From assembly GCF_028435365.1 (NCBI RefSeq), contig NZ_JAGTJJ010000085.1, positions 1-38,641 of the forward strand: DNA of 38,641 bases, written 5' to 3'. The stretch's first letter is position 1; every line of letters begins with the position of its first letter. This DNA comes from Polyangium jinanense. Lineage in GTDB: Bacteria > Myxococcota > Polyangia > Polyangiales > Polyangiaceae. Position numbers and translations under genes: made by a program. Below are positions 29,501 through 36,101 of the stretch, one piece after another. Under the pieces are notes generated by a model, which ran no database searches, was not told the DNA's origin, and was given only the letters and a program-made list of their open reading frames with translations.

Positions 29501-30107
29501 CATGGCGCCGAATGACCAGAGCCCTTGCCAGCTCGGCACCATGCTCTGCATCAACGCCATGCCCGTGTGCGTGGGCTTCGTCGGTCCGAAGGAAGAGCTC
29601 TGCAACGGGCTCGACGAGGACTGCGACGGCGCGTCTGACAACATGGCGCCCTGCCCCGGCGACAGCAAATGCATCGAGGCGCAATGCGCGATCCCCTGCA
29701 CGGGCGGTGAATTCCCGTGCCCGCCGGGCCTGTCGTGCAACGACGACGGGTATTGCCTCAAGGCGACGTGCGATGATGTGAACTGCAACCCGGGCCAAGT
29801 CTGCGTGGACGGCATCTGCGTGAACGCGCCCGACGGCGGTATGGGTGGCGCGGGCGGCGCAGGCGGCGACGGTGGCAATGGCGGCGATGGCGGCGTCGGC
29901 GGGGGTTCCACGACCACCACCACCGGCAGCGCCGGCGCGTCGAACGACGACGCGTACGGATTGGCCACGGGCGGCGGCGGTTGCACCTGCGGCGTCGTGG
30001 CCGACGAGCGGCAGAACCCGGCCGTGATCGCGGGGCTCGTCGCCCTCGCATGCATGGGCCTCGGTCGTCGCCGCGGCGCGCGCGCGTCGCGCAAGGAGGC
30101 GGCATGA
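26535..30107 (+). CDS. Large surface protein: VWA domain, MopE repeats, MYXO-CTERM-like anchor
   Basis: 1190 aa from the ATG at 26535, giving a clear signal peptide (MLRFRAFACAFTVLAVLLLLGPRAYA). The N-terminal ~450 residues are Gly-rich and beta-helix-like with Cys-rich inserts (CLPCTVNADCGAGQTCQ). A VWA domain follows (~525-860) with a MIDAS motif DTSGSM near 536 and YVIGFSVL. Five MopE-type Cys/Asp metal-binding motifs occur: CDGWDNDFDG before the VWA (~476), then CNGLDDDCD, CNSMDDDCD, CDGVDNDCD and CNGLDEDCD (~862-1025). A Gly-Gly-x stretch leads to a C terminus with CTCG, a hydrophobic helix (AVIAGLVALACMGLG) and a basic tail (RRRGARASRKEAA), as in MYXO-CTERM sorting signals. Expected role: exported, calcium- or copper-binding, cell-surface adhesion-type protein (inference). 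It overlaps the next gene by ATGA, so the two form an operon. Confidence 0.88.
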   Translation: MLRFRAFACAFTVLAVLLLLGPRAYAADLILDGSVAGPAVCPDGGTPVDRLCQVNATPAQNVACRYGGEKTFGVVSLTKGALVCVTPYDGTNKTTTGNLVLKANQITIDATSRIIAKGTGYRGLLCNDGEGPAMSPLAGGRGGCSVLDSGGGGAHFGQGGRGTKDCQIMGSATACEFPQEWEEDCGNLAANGSSCVAANDPNKAVCYGTTNSANGAGDGFPTVAGLPYRHSIYEVEFGAAGGDKGCRDGYEAGLRAGRGGGRIVLFAATAAQNGVIDIAGGISADGHRGCAVGNDSAGGGAGGSILIIGDQVNVQSSARISAHGGRGGDSQPKCLPCTVNADCGAGQTCQAGRCSPCNCTPCTSNAQCNTLLGQTCKNLGGDLGMVCANASNQCTPIDPIDNEVECRATQNNGTCDDCAGGGGGGIINVQSRLGTIHPQAIFDVRGANGGICPICAGEAGGGAGELQIDSAYVGEICDGWDNDFDGMVDEDLGVIPCPDGSMVQACVGGVPQICDYDPAQCLVPASDARPRFALVLDTSGSMLNDLAGNPTFGDGSVDFPGVDTGSDPDTTAGNNSRLFIAKQALTQVLSAFPESDYALARYYQDVGVNRSCQSAANFECAQSCCSYDDPSDNLPPPYPSVYPDNQCVLSQLYPGAGYPNNATFTGNIPIGWPQEAMEMTPTSDCINYAGSCGPPRRGAQFLVGFNQPVGRYLKWLDGVEDADAMFDATTLEGNHCSMGNCEVRGSGPTPLAGALQATHDYLTPVVTCDSAAACRSYAAILLTDGAESCQGNPQAAAAALLAGINGKPVPTYVIGFSVLPSEQTQLNQIAAAGGTGQAFFVSSKSELANALAQIIGQNQKFELCNGLDDDCDNLIDEDFPEKGQPCTDGEIGACLGVGTYVCKADGSGTECGITDPGAMPTAEVCNSMDDDCDGLVDEDAAGLPLDCPSCIPSPEVCDGVDNDCDFNIDEEPDVSTNQPTIFGVPCGELMAPNDQSPCQLGTMLCINAMPVCVGFVGPKEELCNGLDEDCDGASDNMAPCPGDSKCIEAQCAIPCTGGEFPCPPGLSCNDDGYCLKATCDDVNCNPGQVCVDGICVNAPDGGMGGAGGAGGDGGNGGDGGVGGGSTTTTTGSAGASNDDAYGLATGGGGCTCGVVADERQNPAVIAGLVALACMGLGRRRGARASRKEAA

Positions 30108-31549
30108 ACACGGGACGAACGATGCGGCTCGGGGTCTTCGCGGCCTTGCTGCCGGGGATGTTCGCCGTCCTGCTCGGGAGCGGCTGCGTGGACGACGCAT
30201 TTTGCTTCTCCTGCGGCACGGAGCCCTCGGGCAGCGGCGCCTCCGGCGGCATGGGCGGCGTGGGCGGCGAGGGCGGCGAAGGTGGAATCGGGTTCGGCGG
30301 TTTTTCGCAGGTCGGCGGCGGCCCGCCCTGCGATGCCGACCTCCTGAACGACGTCGACAACTGCGGCGCGTGCGGCAACAAATGCCTCCTGCCGAGCGCG
30401 TTCCCGCGCTGCGAGCAGGGCGTCTGCGTCGTCGACACCTGCGTCGCCGGCTCGTACGACGTCGATGGGGACCCGAAAAACGGCTGCGAGTACGCCTGCC
30501 CGGTGCCGGTGCTCGGCCCCGAGCAATGCAACGGCATCGACGACGATTGCGACGGCAAGGTCGATTCGGCCGATCCGGATCTCGCCGCGCCCTCGAACCT
30601 CTGCACCGTGACGGCCGGGACACCCTGCGAGGGGACGATGGTCGTCTGCAACGGCGCAGCGGGCTGGTCGTGTGTGTATCCGCCCGAGGTCGAGGTCGTC
30701 TCCGGCTTCGTGCGCATCACGGAGACCCGCTGCGACGGCGTCGACGGCAACTGCGACGGCAGCGTCGACGAGTGGTTCCAGGAGCTCGGCTCGGCCTGCG
30801 ACGACGGCGGACTCGGCAAGTGCGTCGACGTCGGCGTGGTCGTCTGCGATCCGCAGAACCCGGCCACGACGACCTGCGATCTCTCGGTCCTGCCCAACGC
30901 GTCGCCGCCGACGGCCGAGCTCTGCAACGGCGTCGACGACGATTGCGACGGGTTCGTCGACGAAGAGCTCGATCCCTCGGCCTTCGACATGGATCCGATT
31001 CCCGGATCGAACCCGCCCGCCTTCGTGGATCGTTACGAGGCCTCGCGGCCCGACGCGAGCATGCAGGCGGCCGGCATCCTCGAATCCGTGGCGTGCAGCA
31101 AGTCCTCGGTGTTGCCCTGGACGGGCGGCTCGTTCGCCGAGGCCGAGGCCGCATGCGCGGCGCGCGGGCCGGGCTTCCGCCTGTGCTCCGCCGCCGAGCT
31201 CGAAGCGGCCTGCCGCGGTCCCGCGAGCATGTTGTATCCGTACGGCGCGACGTACAACGCGATGGCTTGCCTCGGCGTGGACAACCCCGCGGCCATGGGC
31301 GCGGCCGTCCCGACGGGGAGCCTCGCGGCGTGTGTTTCGGGCGCCGGACCGCGGGATCTCTCGGGCAACGTGACCGAATGGACGCGCACCCAGACGAACG
31401 TCGCGGCCGCGCCGAACCGCATCTTCCAGCTTCACGGCGGTTCGTACATTTCTCCGGCGCTCGGCCTCGCCTGCACCATGGAGCTTCCGGCCCGCGCGGC
31501 CGAGGGCACACTCCTTCCGAACATCGGCTTCCGCTGCTGCCGGCAATAG
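30104..31549 (+). CDS. Lipoprotein with MopE repeats and a SUMF1/FGE-fold domain
   Basis: 481 aa. Its ATG overlaps the stop of the preceding gene (ATGA). Lipobox LLGSGC (Cys28), then Gly-Gly-x linker (~45-70), a Cys-rich stretch (DVDNCGACGNKCLLP), and three MopE motifs (CNGIDDDCDG, CDGVDGNCDG, CNGVDDDCDG). The last ~150 residues (from DPIPGSNPPAFVDRYEASRP) match the formylglycine-generating-enzyme/SUMF1 fold: GGSFAEAEAAC, GFRLCSAAELEAAC, DLSGNVTEWT, HGGSY and C-terminal NIGFRCCRQ. Whether the catalytic Cys pair of FGE is retained is unclear; many bacterial SUMF1 domains are binding, not enzymatic. Predicted surface lipoprotein acting with the VWA/MopE protein. Confidence 0.87.
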   Translation: MNTGRTMRLGVFAALLPGMFAVLLGSGCVDDAFCFSCGTEPSGSGASGGMGGVGGEGGEGGIGFGGFSQVGGGPPCDADLLNDVDNCGACGNKCLLPSAFPRCEQGVCVVDTCVAGSYDVDGDPKNGCEYACPVPVLGPEQCNGIDDDCDGKVDSADPDLAAPSNLCTVTAGTPCEGTMVVCNGAAGWSCVYPPEVEVVSGFVRITETRCDGVDGNCDGSVDEWFQELGSACDDGGLGKCVDVGVVVCDPQNPATTTCDLSVLPNASPPTAELCNGVDDDCDGFVDEELDPSAFDMDPIPGSNPPAFVDRYEASRPDASMQAAGILESVACSKSSVLPWTGGSFAEAEAACAARGPGFRLCSAAELEAACRGPASMLYPYGATYNAMACLGVDNPAAMGAAVPTGSLAACVSGAGPRDLSGNVTEWTRTQTNVAAAPNRIFQLHGGSYISPALGLACTMELPARAAEGTLLPNIGFRCCRQ

Positions 31550-31581
31550 TTTTTCCACGGGAAGCGGGGTAGAGTCGCCGC

Positions 31582-32415
31582 GTGACGCCTCTGCCCCCCA
31601 TCCCCACCGCGCACCTCTTCCGCGACGTCTCCGCGGCCCTCCACGACCTGCTCGGTTCGCTCGGTTCAGACGACTGGAACAAGCCGACGGTCCACGCGAC
31701 GCGGGACGTGAAGGACCTCGCGGCGCACCTGCTCGATGGCTCTCTCCGGCGCCTCTCGTTCCAGCGGGACGGGCACGTCATCCCGGCGCCCGAGATCCGC
31801 TCGTTCGAGGCGATGGTGGAGTTCATCCAGCGGCTCAACACCGAGTGGATGGTGGCGGCGCGCAGGCTCTCGCCGCGCATGCTCGTGGACATGCTCCGCC
31901 GCGCCGACGAGGAGGTCGCCGTGCTCTTCGAGGGTCTCGATCCCGAGGGCCCGGCGATCTTCAGCGTGGCATGGGCGGGCGAGGAGTGGTCGCAGAACTG
32001 GTTCGACGTGGCCCGCGAGTACACGGAGAAATGGCATCACCAGCAGCAGATCCGCGACGCCGTGGGCAAGCCCGCCCTGAAGGAGCGGCGCTACATGCAC
32101 CCGGTGATCGACGCCTTCCTGCGAGGCGCCCCGCACGCCTATCGTGATGTCCCGGCTGCGGACGGCGCCGGGGTCGATATCGTGATCACGGGCGAAGCGG
32201 GCGGCACGTGGCAGCTCGTGCGCGCCGCGGACCGGTGGGAGCTCGTGACCGCGCGGGAGACGCCGGCGCAGACGACGGTGGAGCTCGACGCGGACGACGC
32301 GTGGCGGCTCTGGACGAAGGGCAAGGACCCCACGAAGGCGCGGGCCGAGGCCGTCGTGCGCGGCGACGAGGCGCTCGCGGCGCCGATTTTCCGCATGGTC
32401 ACGATCATGGCGTAG
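31582..32415 (+). CDS. DinB/maleylpyruvate-isomerase N-terminal-type protein
   Basis: 277 aa from a GTG (31582); the ORF would otherwise start later and lose the first helix (HLFRDVSAALHDLLGSL). The N-terminal four-helix bundle contains His residues in DLAAHLLDGSLRR and EYTEKWHHQQQIRD, which are the metal-binding positions of the MDMPI/DinB-like thiol-dependent family. The C-terminal ~100 residues (VDIVITGEAGGTWQLVR...DADDAWRLWTKG) resemble the SCP2-like domain that accompanies it. Members act as thiol-dependent (mycothiol or other) isomerases or transferases; myxobacteria do not make mycothiol as far as I know, so the thiol and substrate are uncertain. It stands 32 bp after the SUMF1 lipoprotein stop, and element III starts 3 nt after its own stop. 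Confidence 0.82.
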   Translation: MTPLPPIPTAHLFRDVSAALHDLLGSLGSDDWNKPTVHATRDVKDLAAHLLDGSLRRLSFQRDGHVIPAPEIRSFEAMVEFIQRLNTEWMVAARRLSPRMLVDMLRRADEEVAVLFEGLDPEGPAIFSVAWAGEEWSQNWFDVAREYTEKWHHQQQIRDAVGKPALKERRYMHPVIDAFLRGAPHAYRDVPAADGAGVDIVITGEAGGTWQLVRAADRWELVTARETPAQTTVELDADDAWRLWTKGKDPTKARAEAVVRGDEALAAPIFRMVTIMA

Positions 32416-32417
32416 TG

Positions 32418-32760
32418 AAGCCGCCTCGCTGGGGCTCTGCCCCAGCCCCCGCGGGGGCTGTCCGCCCCTCGACCCGGACCAGCGCAAGCGCTGGACCGTT
32501 TGTCGATGAACTGCGCGATGCGCAGTTCATCGAACAGGCCGAATCAAGACTCGTAGCGACCCTGCCAACCGAGACAGCCGCGCTGCCCATTCGACTGGCA
32601 ACGCTGTCTCTAATCTTGCCACCCGGCCTGTTGGAAGAACTGCGCGTTGCGCAGTTCTTCCACCCCGAGTCCAGGGCTTGCCCTGGTTCGGGTCGAGGGG
32701 CGAACAGCCCCCGCGGGGCCCGGGGCAGAGCCCCGGCGCAGCGGCCCCCAGATGAGGCCC
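32418..32760. repeat. Composite hairpin element III (complete)
   Basis: Same family as element II in the opposite orientation (GATG arm left, GGAAG arm right). Left arm inverted: hairpin 4 CTGGGGC/GCCCCAG 32429-32445; hairpin 3 32454-32468; hairpin 2 CCAGCGC/GCGCTGG 32479-32494; hairpin 1, 14-bp arms 32503-32516 and 32520-32533. Core 32534-32631, bounded by ACAGGCC/GGCCTGT, holding a perfect GAGACAGC/GCTGTCTC stem (32571-32578, 32603-32610) with inner TGCC/GGCA. Right arm: hairpin 1 32632-32645 and 32649-32662, loop GTT; hairpin 2 CCAGGGC/GCCCTGG 32671-32686; hairpin 3 32697-32711; hairpin 4 CCGGGGC/GCCCCGG 32720-32736. The first ~60 nt of its GATG arm are identical to those of element II, which indicates recent common origin. 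The copy sits between a stop codon and the SDR promoter. Confidence 0.9.
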
Positions 32761-32799
32761 AGCCGTGCATCCGAAGCACACTCGTAGTAAGGCGTCGCC

Positions 32800-33567
32800 A
32801 TGCACGTCGCCATCACGGGTGCGTCCGTCGGCATCGGGGAGGCCTTGGCGCGCGCGTTCGCCGCGAAGGGCGCGGTCCTCTCGCTCGTCGCGCGGCGCAA
32901 GGATCGGCTCGACGCCATCGCGCGCGAGCTCTCGGGCCGGGCCTTCCTCCACCAGGCCGACCTGTCCCTGCCAGAGCGCGCGACGGACTGGATCGCGCCA
33001 GCCGAGAAGGAGCTCGGTCCCATCGACGTGCTCGTGAACAACGCGGGCGTGCAGAACATCGAGCCGACAGAGCTCGCCGCCGTCGACGCAGGCGAGATGC
33101 TCCTGCGCCTGAACGTCCTCACGCCGCTGCGCCTCACGCGCGCAGTCTTGCCGGGCATGATCGCGCGGCGCAACGGGGCGATCGTCGACATCGCCTCGAT
33201 GGCGGCGATCACGCCCATGCCGGGCATGTATTATTACAATGCCTCGAAGGGCGCGCTGGCGAATGCCTCGGAGGGCCTGCGGGGCGAGCTGCGCGGCACG
33301 GGCGTGCACGTGGTCACGGTGTATCCGGGGCCGGTCGACACGGACATGGGGCGCAAGGGCTACGAGAAGTACGAGCCCACGCTCACGTCGAAGCTCTCGC
33401 CCGTCGGAACGGCAGACGAGCTCGCGCGGCTCGTGGTGCGGGCCGTCGAGCGGAAGAAGGCCCGAATCGTGTACCCGCGCTCGTACGGCGTGGCACTCTG
33501 GTTCCCGCGGATCGCGCGGTGGGTGACGTCGCGGTTCTCGCCGCCGATCAAGCAGTTGCAAGGCTGA
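32800..33567 (+). CDS. Short-chain dehydrogenase/reductase
   Basis: 255 aa, classical SDR. Nucleotide motif TGASVGIG (residues 6-13), NNAG in DVLVNNAGVQN, the active-site Ser in IVDIASMAA, and YxxxK as Tyr146 and Lys150 in YNASKGAL. PGPVDTDM follows, typical of the substrate loop. The C-terminal extension (~210-255) holds a hydrophobic/aromatic stretch (YGVALWFPRIARWVTSRF), as in membrane-associated SDRs. The arrangement ARR near residues 31-33 would favour NADP(H). Substrate unknown. The ORF is flanked on both sides by composite hairpin elements (III upstream, IV directly after its TGA), so its transcript would begin and end next to them. Confidence 0.93.
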   Translation: MHVAITGASVGIGEALARAFAAKGAVLSLVARRKDRLDAIARELSGRAFLHQADLSLPERATDWIAPAEKELGPIDVLVNNAGVQNIEPTELAAVDAGEMLLRLNVLTPLRLTRAVLPGMIARRNGAIVDIASMAAITPMPGMYYYNASKGALANASEGLRGELRGTGVHVVTVYPGPVDTDMGRKGYEKYEPTLTSKLSPVGTADELARLVVRAVERKKARIVYPRSYGVALWFPRIARWVTSRFSPPIKQLQG

Positions 33568-33876
33568 ACCGCCGCGCTGGGGCGTTGCCCCAGGCCCCAC
33601 CAGGGGCTGTCCGCCCCTGGACCTGGACCAGCCAGGGGCTGGACCCAGGACGATGAACTGCGCGGTGCGCAGTTCATCGCACAGGCCCGGTCAAGACCGG
33701 CGAGCAAGTTGCCAACCGAGACAGCAGTGCTGACGTCTCGACGGGCGTGGCACCGTTGGAAGAACTGCGCACCGCGCAGTTCTTCCACCAAAGGTCCAGC
33801 GCTTGCGCTGGTCCGGGTCCAGGGGCGGACAGCCCCTGGTCGGGCCCGGGGTGAAACCCCGGCGAGGCGCTTCCTC
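33568..33876. repeat. Composite hairpin element IV (complete, fills gap between two stop codons)
   Basis: Same orientation as element III. Left arm inverted: hairpin 4 CTGGGGC/GCCCCAG 33577-33593; hairpin 3 CCAGGGGC/GCCCCTGG 33600-33620; hairpin 2 CCAGCC/GGCTGG 33628-33642; hairpin 1, 13-bp arms 33651-33663 and 33667-33679. The core includes CCGGTC/GACCGG (33687-33700) and a bulged CGAGAC...GTCTCG hairpin (33717-33740). Right arm: hairpin 1, 14-bp arms 33757-33770 and 33774-33787, loop ACC; hairpin 2 33796-33811; hairpin 3 CCAGGGGC/GCCCCTGG 33819-33839; hairpin 4 CCGGGGT/ACCCCGG 33846-33862. It starts at the base after the SDR TGA and ends at the base before the TAA of the zinc-ribbon gene. 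The most diverged of the complete copies, yet all stems remain paired. Confidence 0.9.
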
Positions 33877-34095
33877 TTAGAAAAACCCGCCTTCGAGCAT
33901 CGAGGCGAGCAGCTCCTCGTCCTCGGGGGATTTTTCTGTGCGGGGTTCGGTCGTGGGGGCGTCCTTCGCTGAGGACGTGGCCGCGGGGGGAGCGGGCGGG
34001 GGCTCCCGGAAGTTTGGGCAGCCCCGCGTCGCGCACTCCACCGTCAAGACCCCCACGTAGGTCGCTCGCGCGCCGCAGCGGGGGCAGACGGTCAT
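33877..34095 (-). CDS. Small zinc-ribbon protein
   Basis: 72 aa. The ATG at 34095 overlaps the stop of the acyl-CoA dehydrogenase gene in an ATGA arrangement, which fixes the start and implies translational coupling. Two Cys pairs, CPRCG (Cys4, Cys7) and CATRGCP (Cys21, Cys26), form a plausible zinc ribbon in the first 30 residues. The rest is Pro/Ala-rich and then acidic (EKSPEDEELLASMLEGGFF). Function unknown; the coupling suggests it acts with the dehydrogenase or is just a hitchhiker. Too small for firm family assignment. Confidence 0.8.
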   Translation of the reverse strand: MTVCPRCGARATYVGVLTVECATRGCPNFREPPPAPPAATSSAKDAPTTEPRTEKSPEDEELLASMLEGGFF

Positions 34096-35258
34096 CCCTT
34101 CACCTCGTACTCGCTCTGCAGAAGCTTCGCGATCGTGGCGAGCTGCATGTTCGACGTACCCTCGTAGATCTTCCCGATCTTTGCGTCGCGGTAGAACTTC
34201 TCTGCGGGGTACTCCTTCGTGAAGCCCACGCCGCCGAAGAACTCCACGCAGAGCGATGCCGTGCGCTCGGCGACCTCCGATGCGAACAGCTTTGCCATCG
34301 CTGCTTCCTTCACGAACGGCAGCCCTGCGTCCTTCAGCCGCGCGGCGTTGTAGACCATGAGACGTGCGGCCTCGATCTCCGTCGCGACGCGGGCGTACTG
34401 GAACTGCATCCCCTGGAAGCTTGCGATCGACTGACCGAACTGCTTGCGCTCGCCCATGTACCGCATCGCTTGATCGAACGCGCCTTGCGACAGCCCGATC
34501 ATCTGCGCGCCGATGCCGATGCGGCCCTCGTTCAGCGTCTCGATCGCGATCTTGTAGCCCTTGCCCACCTCGCCGAGCACGTTCTCTGCGGGCACCTCGC
34601 AGTCTTCGAGGATGAGCTCGCACGTGCTCGACGCGCGGATGCCGAGCTTGTTCTCCTTCTTGCCCACGGAGAAGCCGGGGAAGCTGCGCTCCACGAGGAA
34701 CGCCGTGATGCCGCGGTAGCCCTTGCTGGGGTCCACGTTCGCGAGCACCAGGAAGAGCGAGCTCTCGTTCGCGTTCGTGATCCAGAGCTTGCGACCGTTC
34801 AGCACCCAGCGACCGTCCTTCTGCGTCGCGCGGGCCTGGAGGGCGAACGCATCGGAGCCGCTGCCGGCTTCGCTCAGCGCGTACGAGCCCACCCAGTCCT
34901 TGCAGAGACGGGGCAGGTACTTCTCCTTCTGGGCGTCGTTTGCCCAGCGGAGGAGCGCGTTCGCGACGAGCGTGTTTTGCACGTCCACGAGCACGCTCAC
35001 GCTCGGGTCGACGACGGCGAGCGCCTCGACGGCGAGGATCGCGTTGAAGAAGCTTGAACCGGCTCCGCCGTAGTTCTCGGGGATCTCGACGCCCATCAGG
35101 CCGAGCTCGAAGAGGGGCGGCAGGAGCGCGGGGTCGAGCGCGCCTTTCTCGTCCATCTCGCTGACGAGCGGCGCGACGCGCTTCTTCGCGAAATCGAGCA
35201 CCGAGTCGCGGAAGAGCTTCTCTTCCTCGGACAGGTGCGTGAGCGGGGGATGCGACAC
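34092..35258 (-). CDS. Acyl-CoA dehydrogenase
   Basis: 388 aa, starting at a GTG (35256-35258) with GGAGA 6 nt upstream. Flavin and substrate motifs are complete: [66 protein letters not shown] and the C-terminal [33 protein letters not shown]. The catalytic Glu is in YEGTSN (near residue 366). The pattern is nearest to short/branched-chain acyl-CoA dehydrogenases. It catalyses FAD-dependent alpha,beta-dehydrogenation of acyl-CoA in fatty-acid or branched-chain amino-acid breakdown, passing electrons to ETF. Chain-length preference cannot be told. The zinc-ribbon gene overlaps its stop. Confidence 0.95.
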   Translation of the reverse strand: MSHPPLTHLSEEEKLFRDSVLDFAKKRVAPLVSEMDEKGALDPALLPPLFELGLMGVEIPENYGGAGSSFFNAILAVEALAVVDPSVSVLVDVQNTLVANALLRWANDAQKEKYLPRLCKDWVGSYALSEAGSGSDAFALQARATQKDGRWVLNGRKLWITNANESSLFLVLANVDPSKGYRGITAFLVERSFPGFSVGKKENKLGIRASSTCELILEDCEVPAENVLGEVGKGYKIAIETLNEGRIGIGAQMIGLSQGAFDQAMRYMGERKQFGQSIASFQGMQFQYARVATEIEAARLMVYNAARLKDAGLPFVKEAAMAKLFASEVAERTASLCVEFFGGVGFTKEYPAEKFYRDAKIGKIYEGTSNMQLATIAKLLQSEYEVKG

Positions 35259-35362
35259 GTGTGATCTCCTTGGGTAGCCCCAGGCGTCGTAGGGGGGTTC
35301 GGGGGCGCGGATTATGGGGGGGCGCGAGCGGGGACGTCAACCGAGCCGACGGGGCGGCGCGT

Positions 35363-35905
35363 CTACCATTGCCAGCGCAATCGAACCATCGTCCCTGGGG
35401 CGAAATGGAAGGCCTTCTTGCCGTCGAGGGGGGCGTCCTTCTCGTCGTGCACGGTGACCTCGAGGTTCTTGCCCTGGGCCCAGGTCTCGCCGACCTCGCC
35501 TTCGGCGACGAGCAGCCAGTCGCTCTCGGCGCCGTCCTTGCCGACGACGCGGAAAACCTCGGCCTTGTTGCCCTTCTGCGGGACGGTTTGGCTTGTCGCC
35601 ACGAGCGGCTCGATGAGCAACTTCTTGCCCGCCTTCGACTTGACTTTGCCGTGAATCTCCGCCTGGTGAACGACGACCTCGGTCGTGTACTTGCCGACCG
35701 GCGGCTCGACGTTCGTGGCCGTCGTCGGCGCGGCCGTGGGCGTGGGCTTGGGCGGCGTGGCGGCGGTCGCCACGGGCGGCGTGGCCTTGGCTTGCGGCTG
35801 CGACGGGGGCGCGGGAGGGGGCGTTTGCCCACCTCCGCAGGCCGCGACGCCGAGCGCGAGCCCGAGGGAGATCATCATCGAAAATGTCCACTTGATCGGT
35901 CGCAT
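35363..35905 (-). CDS. Putative lipoprotein with Pro/Thr/Ala linker
   Basis: 180 aa. A strong GGAGGA precedes the ATG at 35905. Lipobox LGVAAC (Cys23) after a hydrophobic stretch, then CGGGQTPPPAPPSQPQ and a Pro/Ala/Thr-rich linker to ~residue 70. The folded C-terminal ~110 residues (VGKYTTEVVVHQAEIHGKVKS, KKLLIEPLVATSQ, WLLVAEGEVGETWAQGKNLEVTV) are beta-rich and OB- or barrel-like. No family recognised. Envelope protein. The divergent SGNH hydrolase gene lies 196 bp away, with an operator-like repeat between them. Confidence 0.75.
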   Translation of the reverse strand: MRPIKWTFSMMISLGLALGVAACGGGQTPPPAPPSQPQAKATPPVATAATPPKPTPTAAPTTATNVEPPVGKYTTEVVVHQAEIHGKVKSKAGKKLLIEPLVATSQTVPQKGNKAEVFRVVGKDGAESDWLLVAEGEVGETWAQGKNLEVTVHDEKDAPLDGKKAFHFAPGTMVRLRWQW

Positions 35906-36043
35906 CTTCTTCCTCCCTCGTCTCTCTCGGCCGGGTGCCAGCGTCCTTGGTACAGCAAGTCGGGCGGGCCCCGCTAGCAGGATTTTGGCCTTGTCTGGGT
36001 GACGTTACGGAGGGTGGTAGGTGCGTCGATCAGAGTCGATTCG

Positions 36044-36072
36044 TTGACGATCGAGGCGCCGCGGCTCGATCG
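36044..36072 (+). promoter_or_regulatory. TTGACG with overlapping 8-9-8 inverted repeat
   Basis: TTGACG (36044-36049) resembles a -35 box. It overlaps the left half of a perfect inverted repeat, CGATCGAG (36048-36055) and CTCGATCG (36065-36072), with a 9-nt spacer. A direct repeat GTCGAT lies just upstream (36025 and 36035). The site is ~30-58 nt before the SGNH hydrolase ATG, so a repressor bound here would block that promoter. Confidence 0.45.
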
Positions 36073-36101
36073 CGCTGGGGCCGTGATAAGAAGGCGATTC
36101 C

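Noticed and set aside
28200..30623. 807-codon minus-strand ORF
   Set aside because: Antisense of the VWA/MopE genes; repeats in it mirror the MopE repeats of the true strand.
32208..33656. 482-codon plus-strand ORF crossing elements III and IV
   Set aside because: Reads through hairpins and out of frame across the DinB-like and SDR genes; the EELRVAQFF-like peptide repeats are translations of the hairpin arms.
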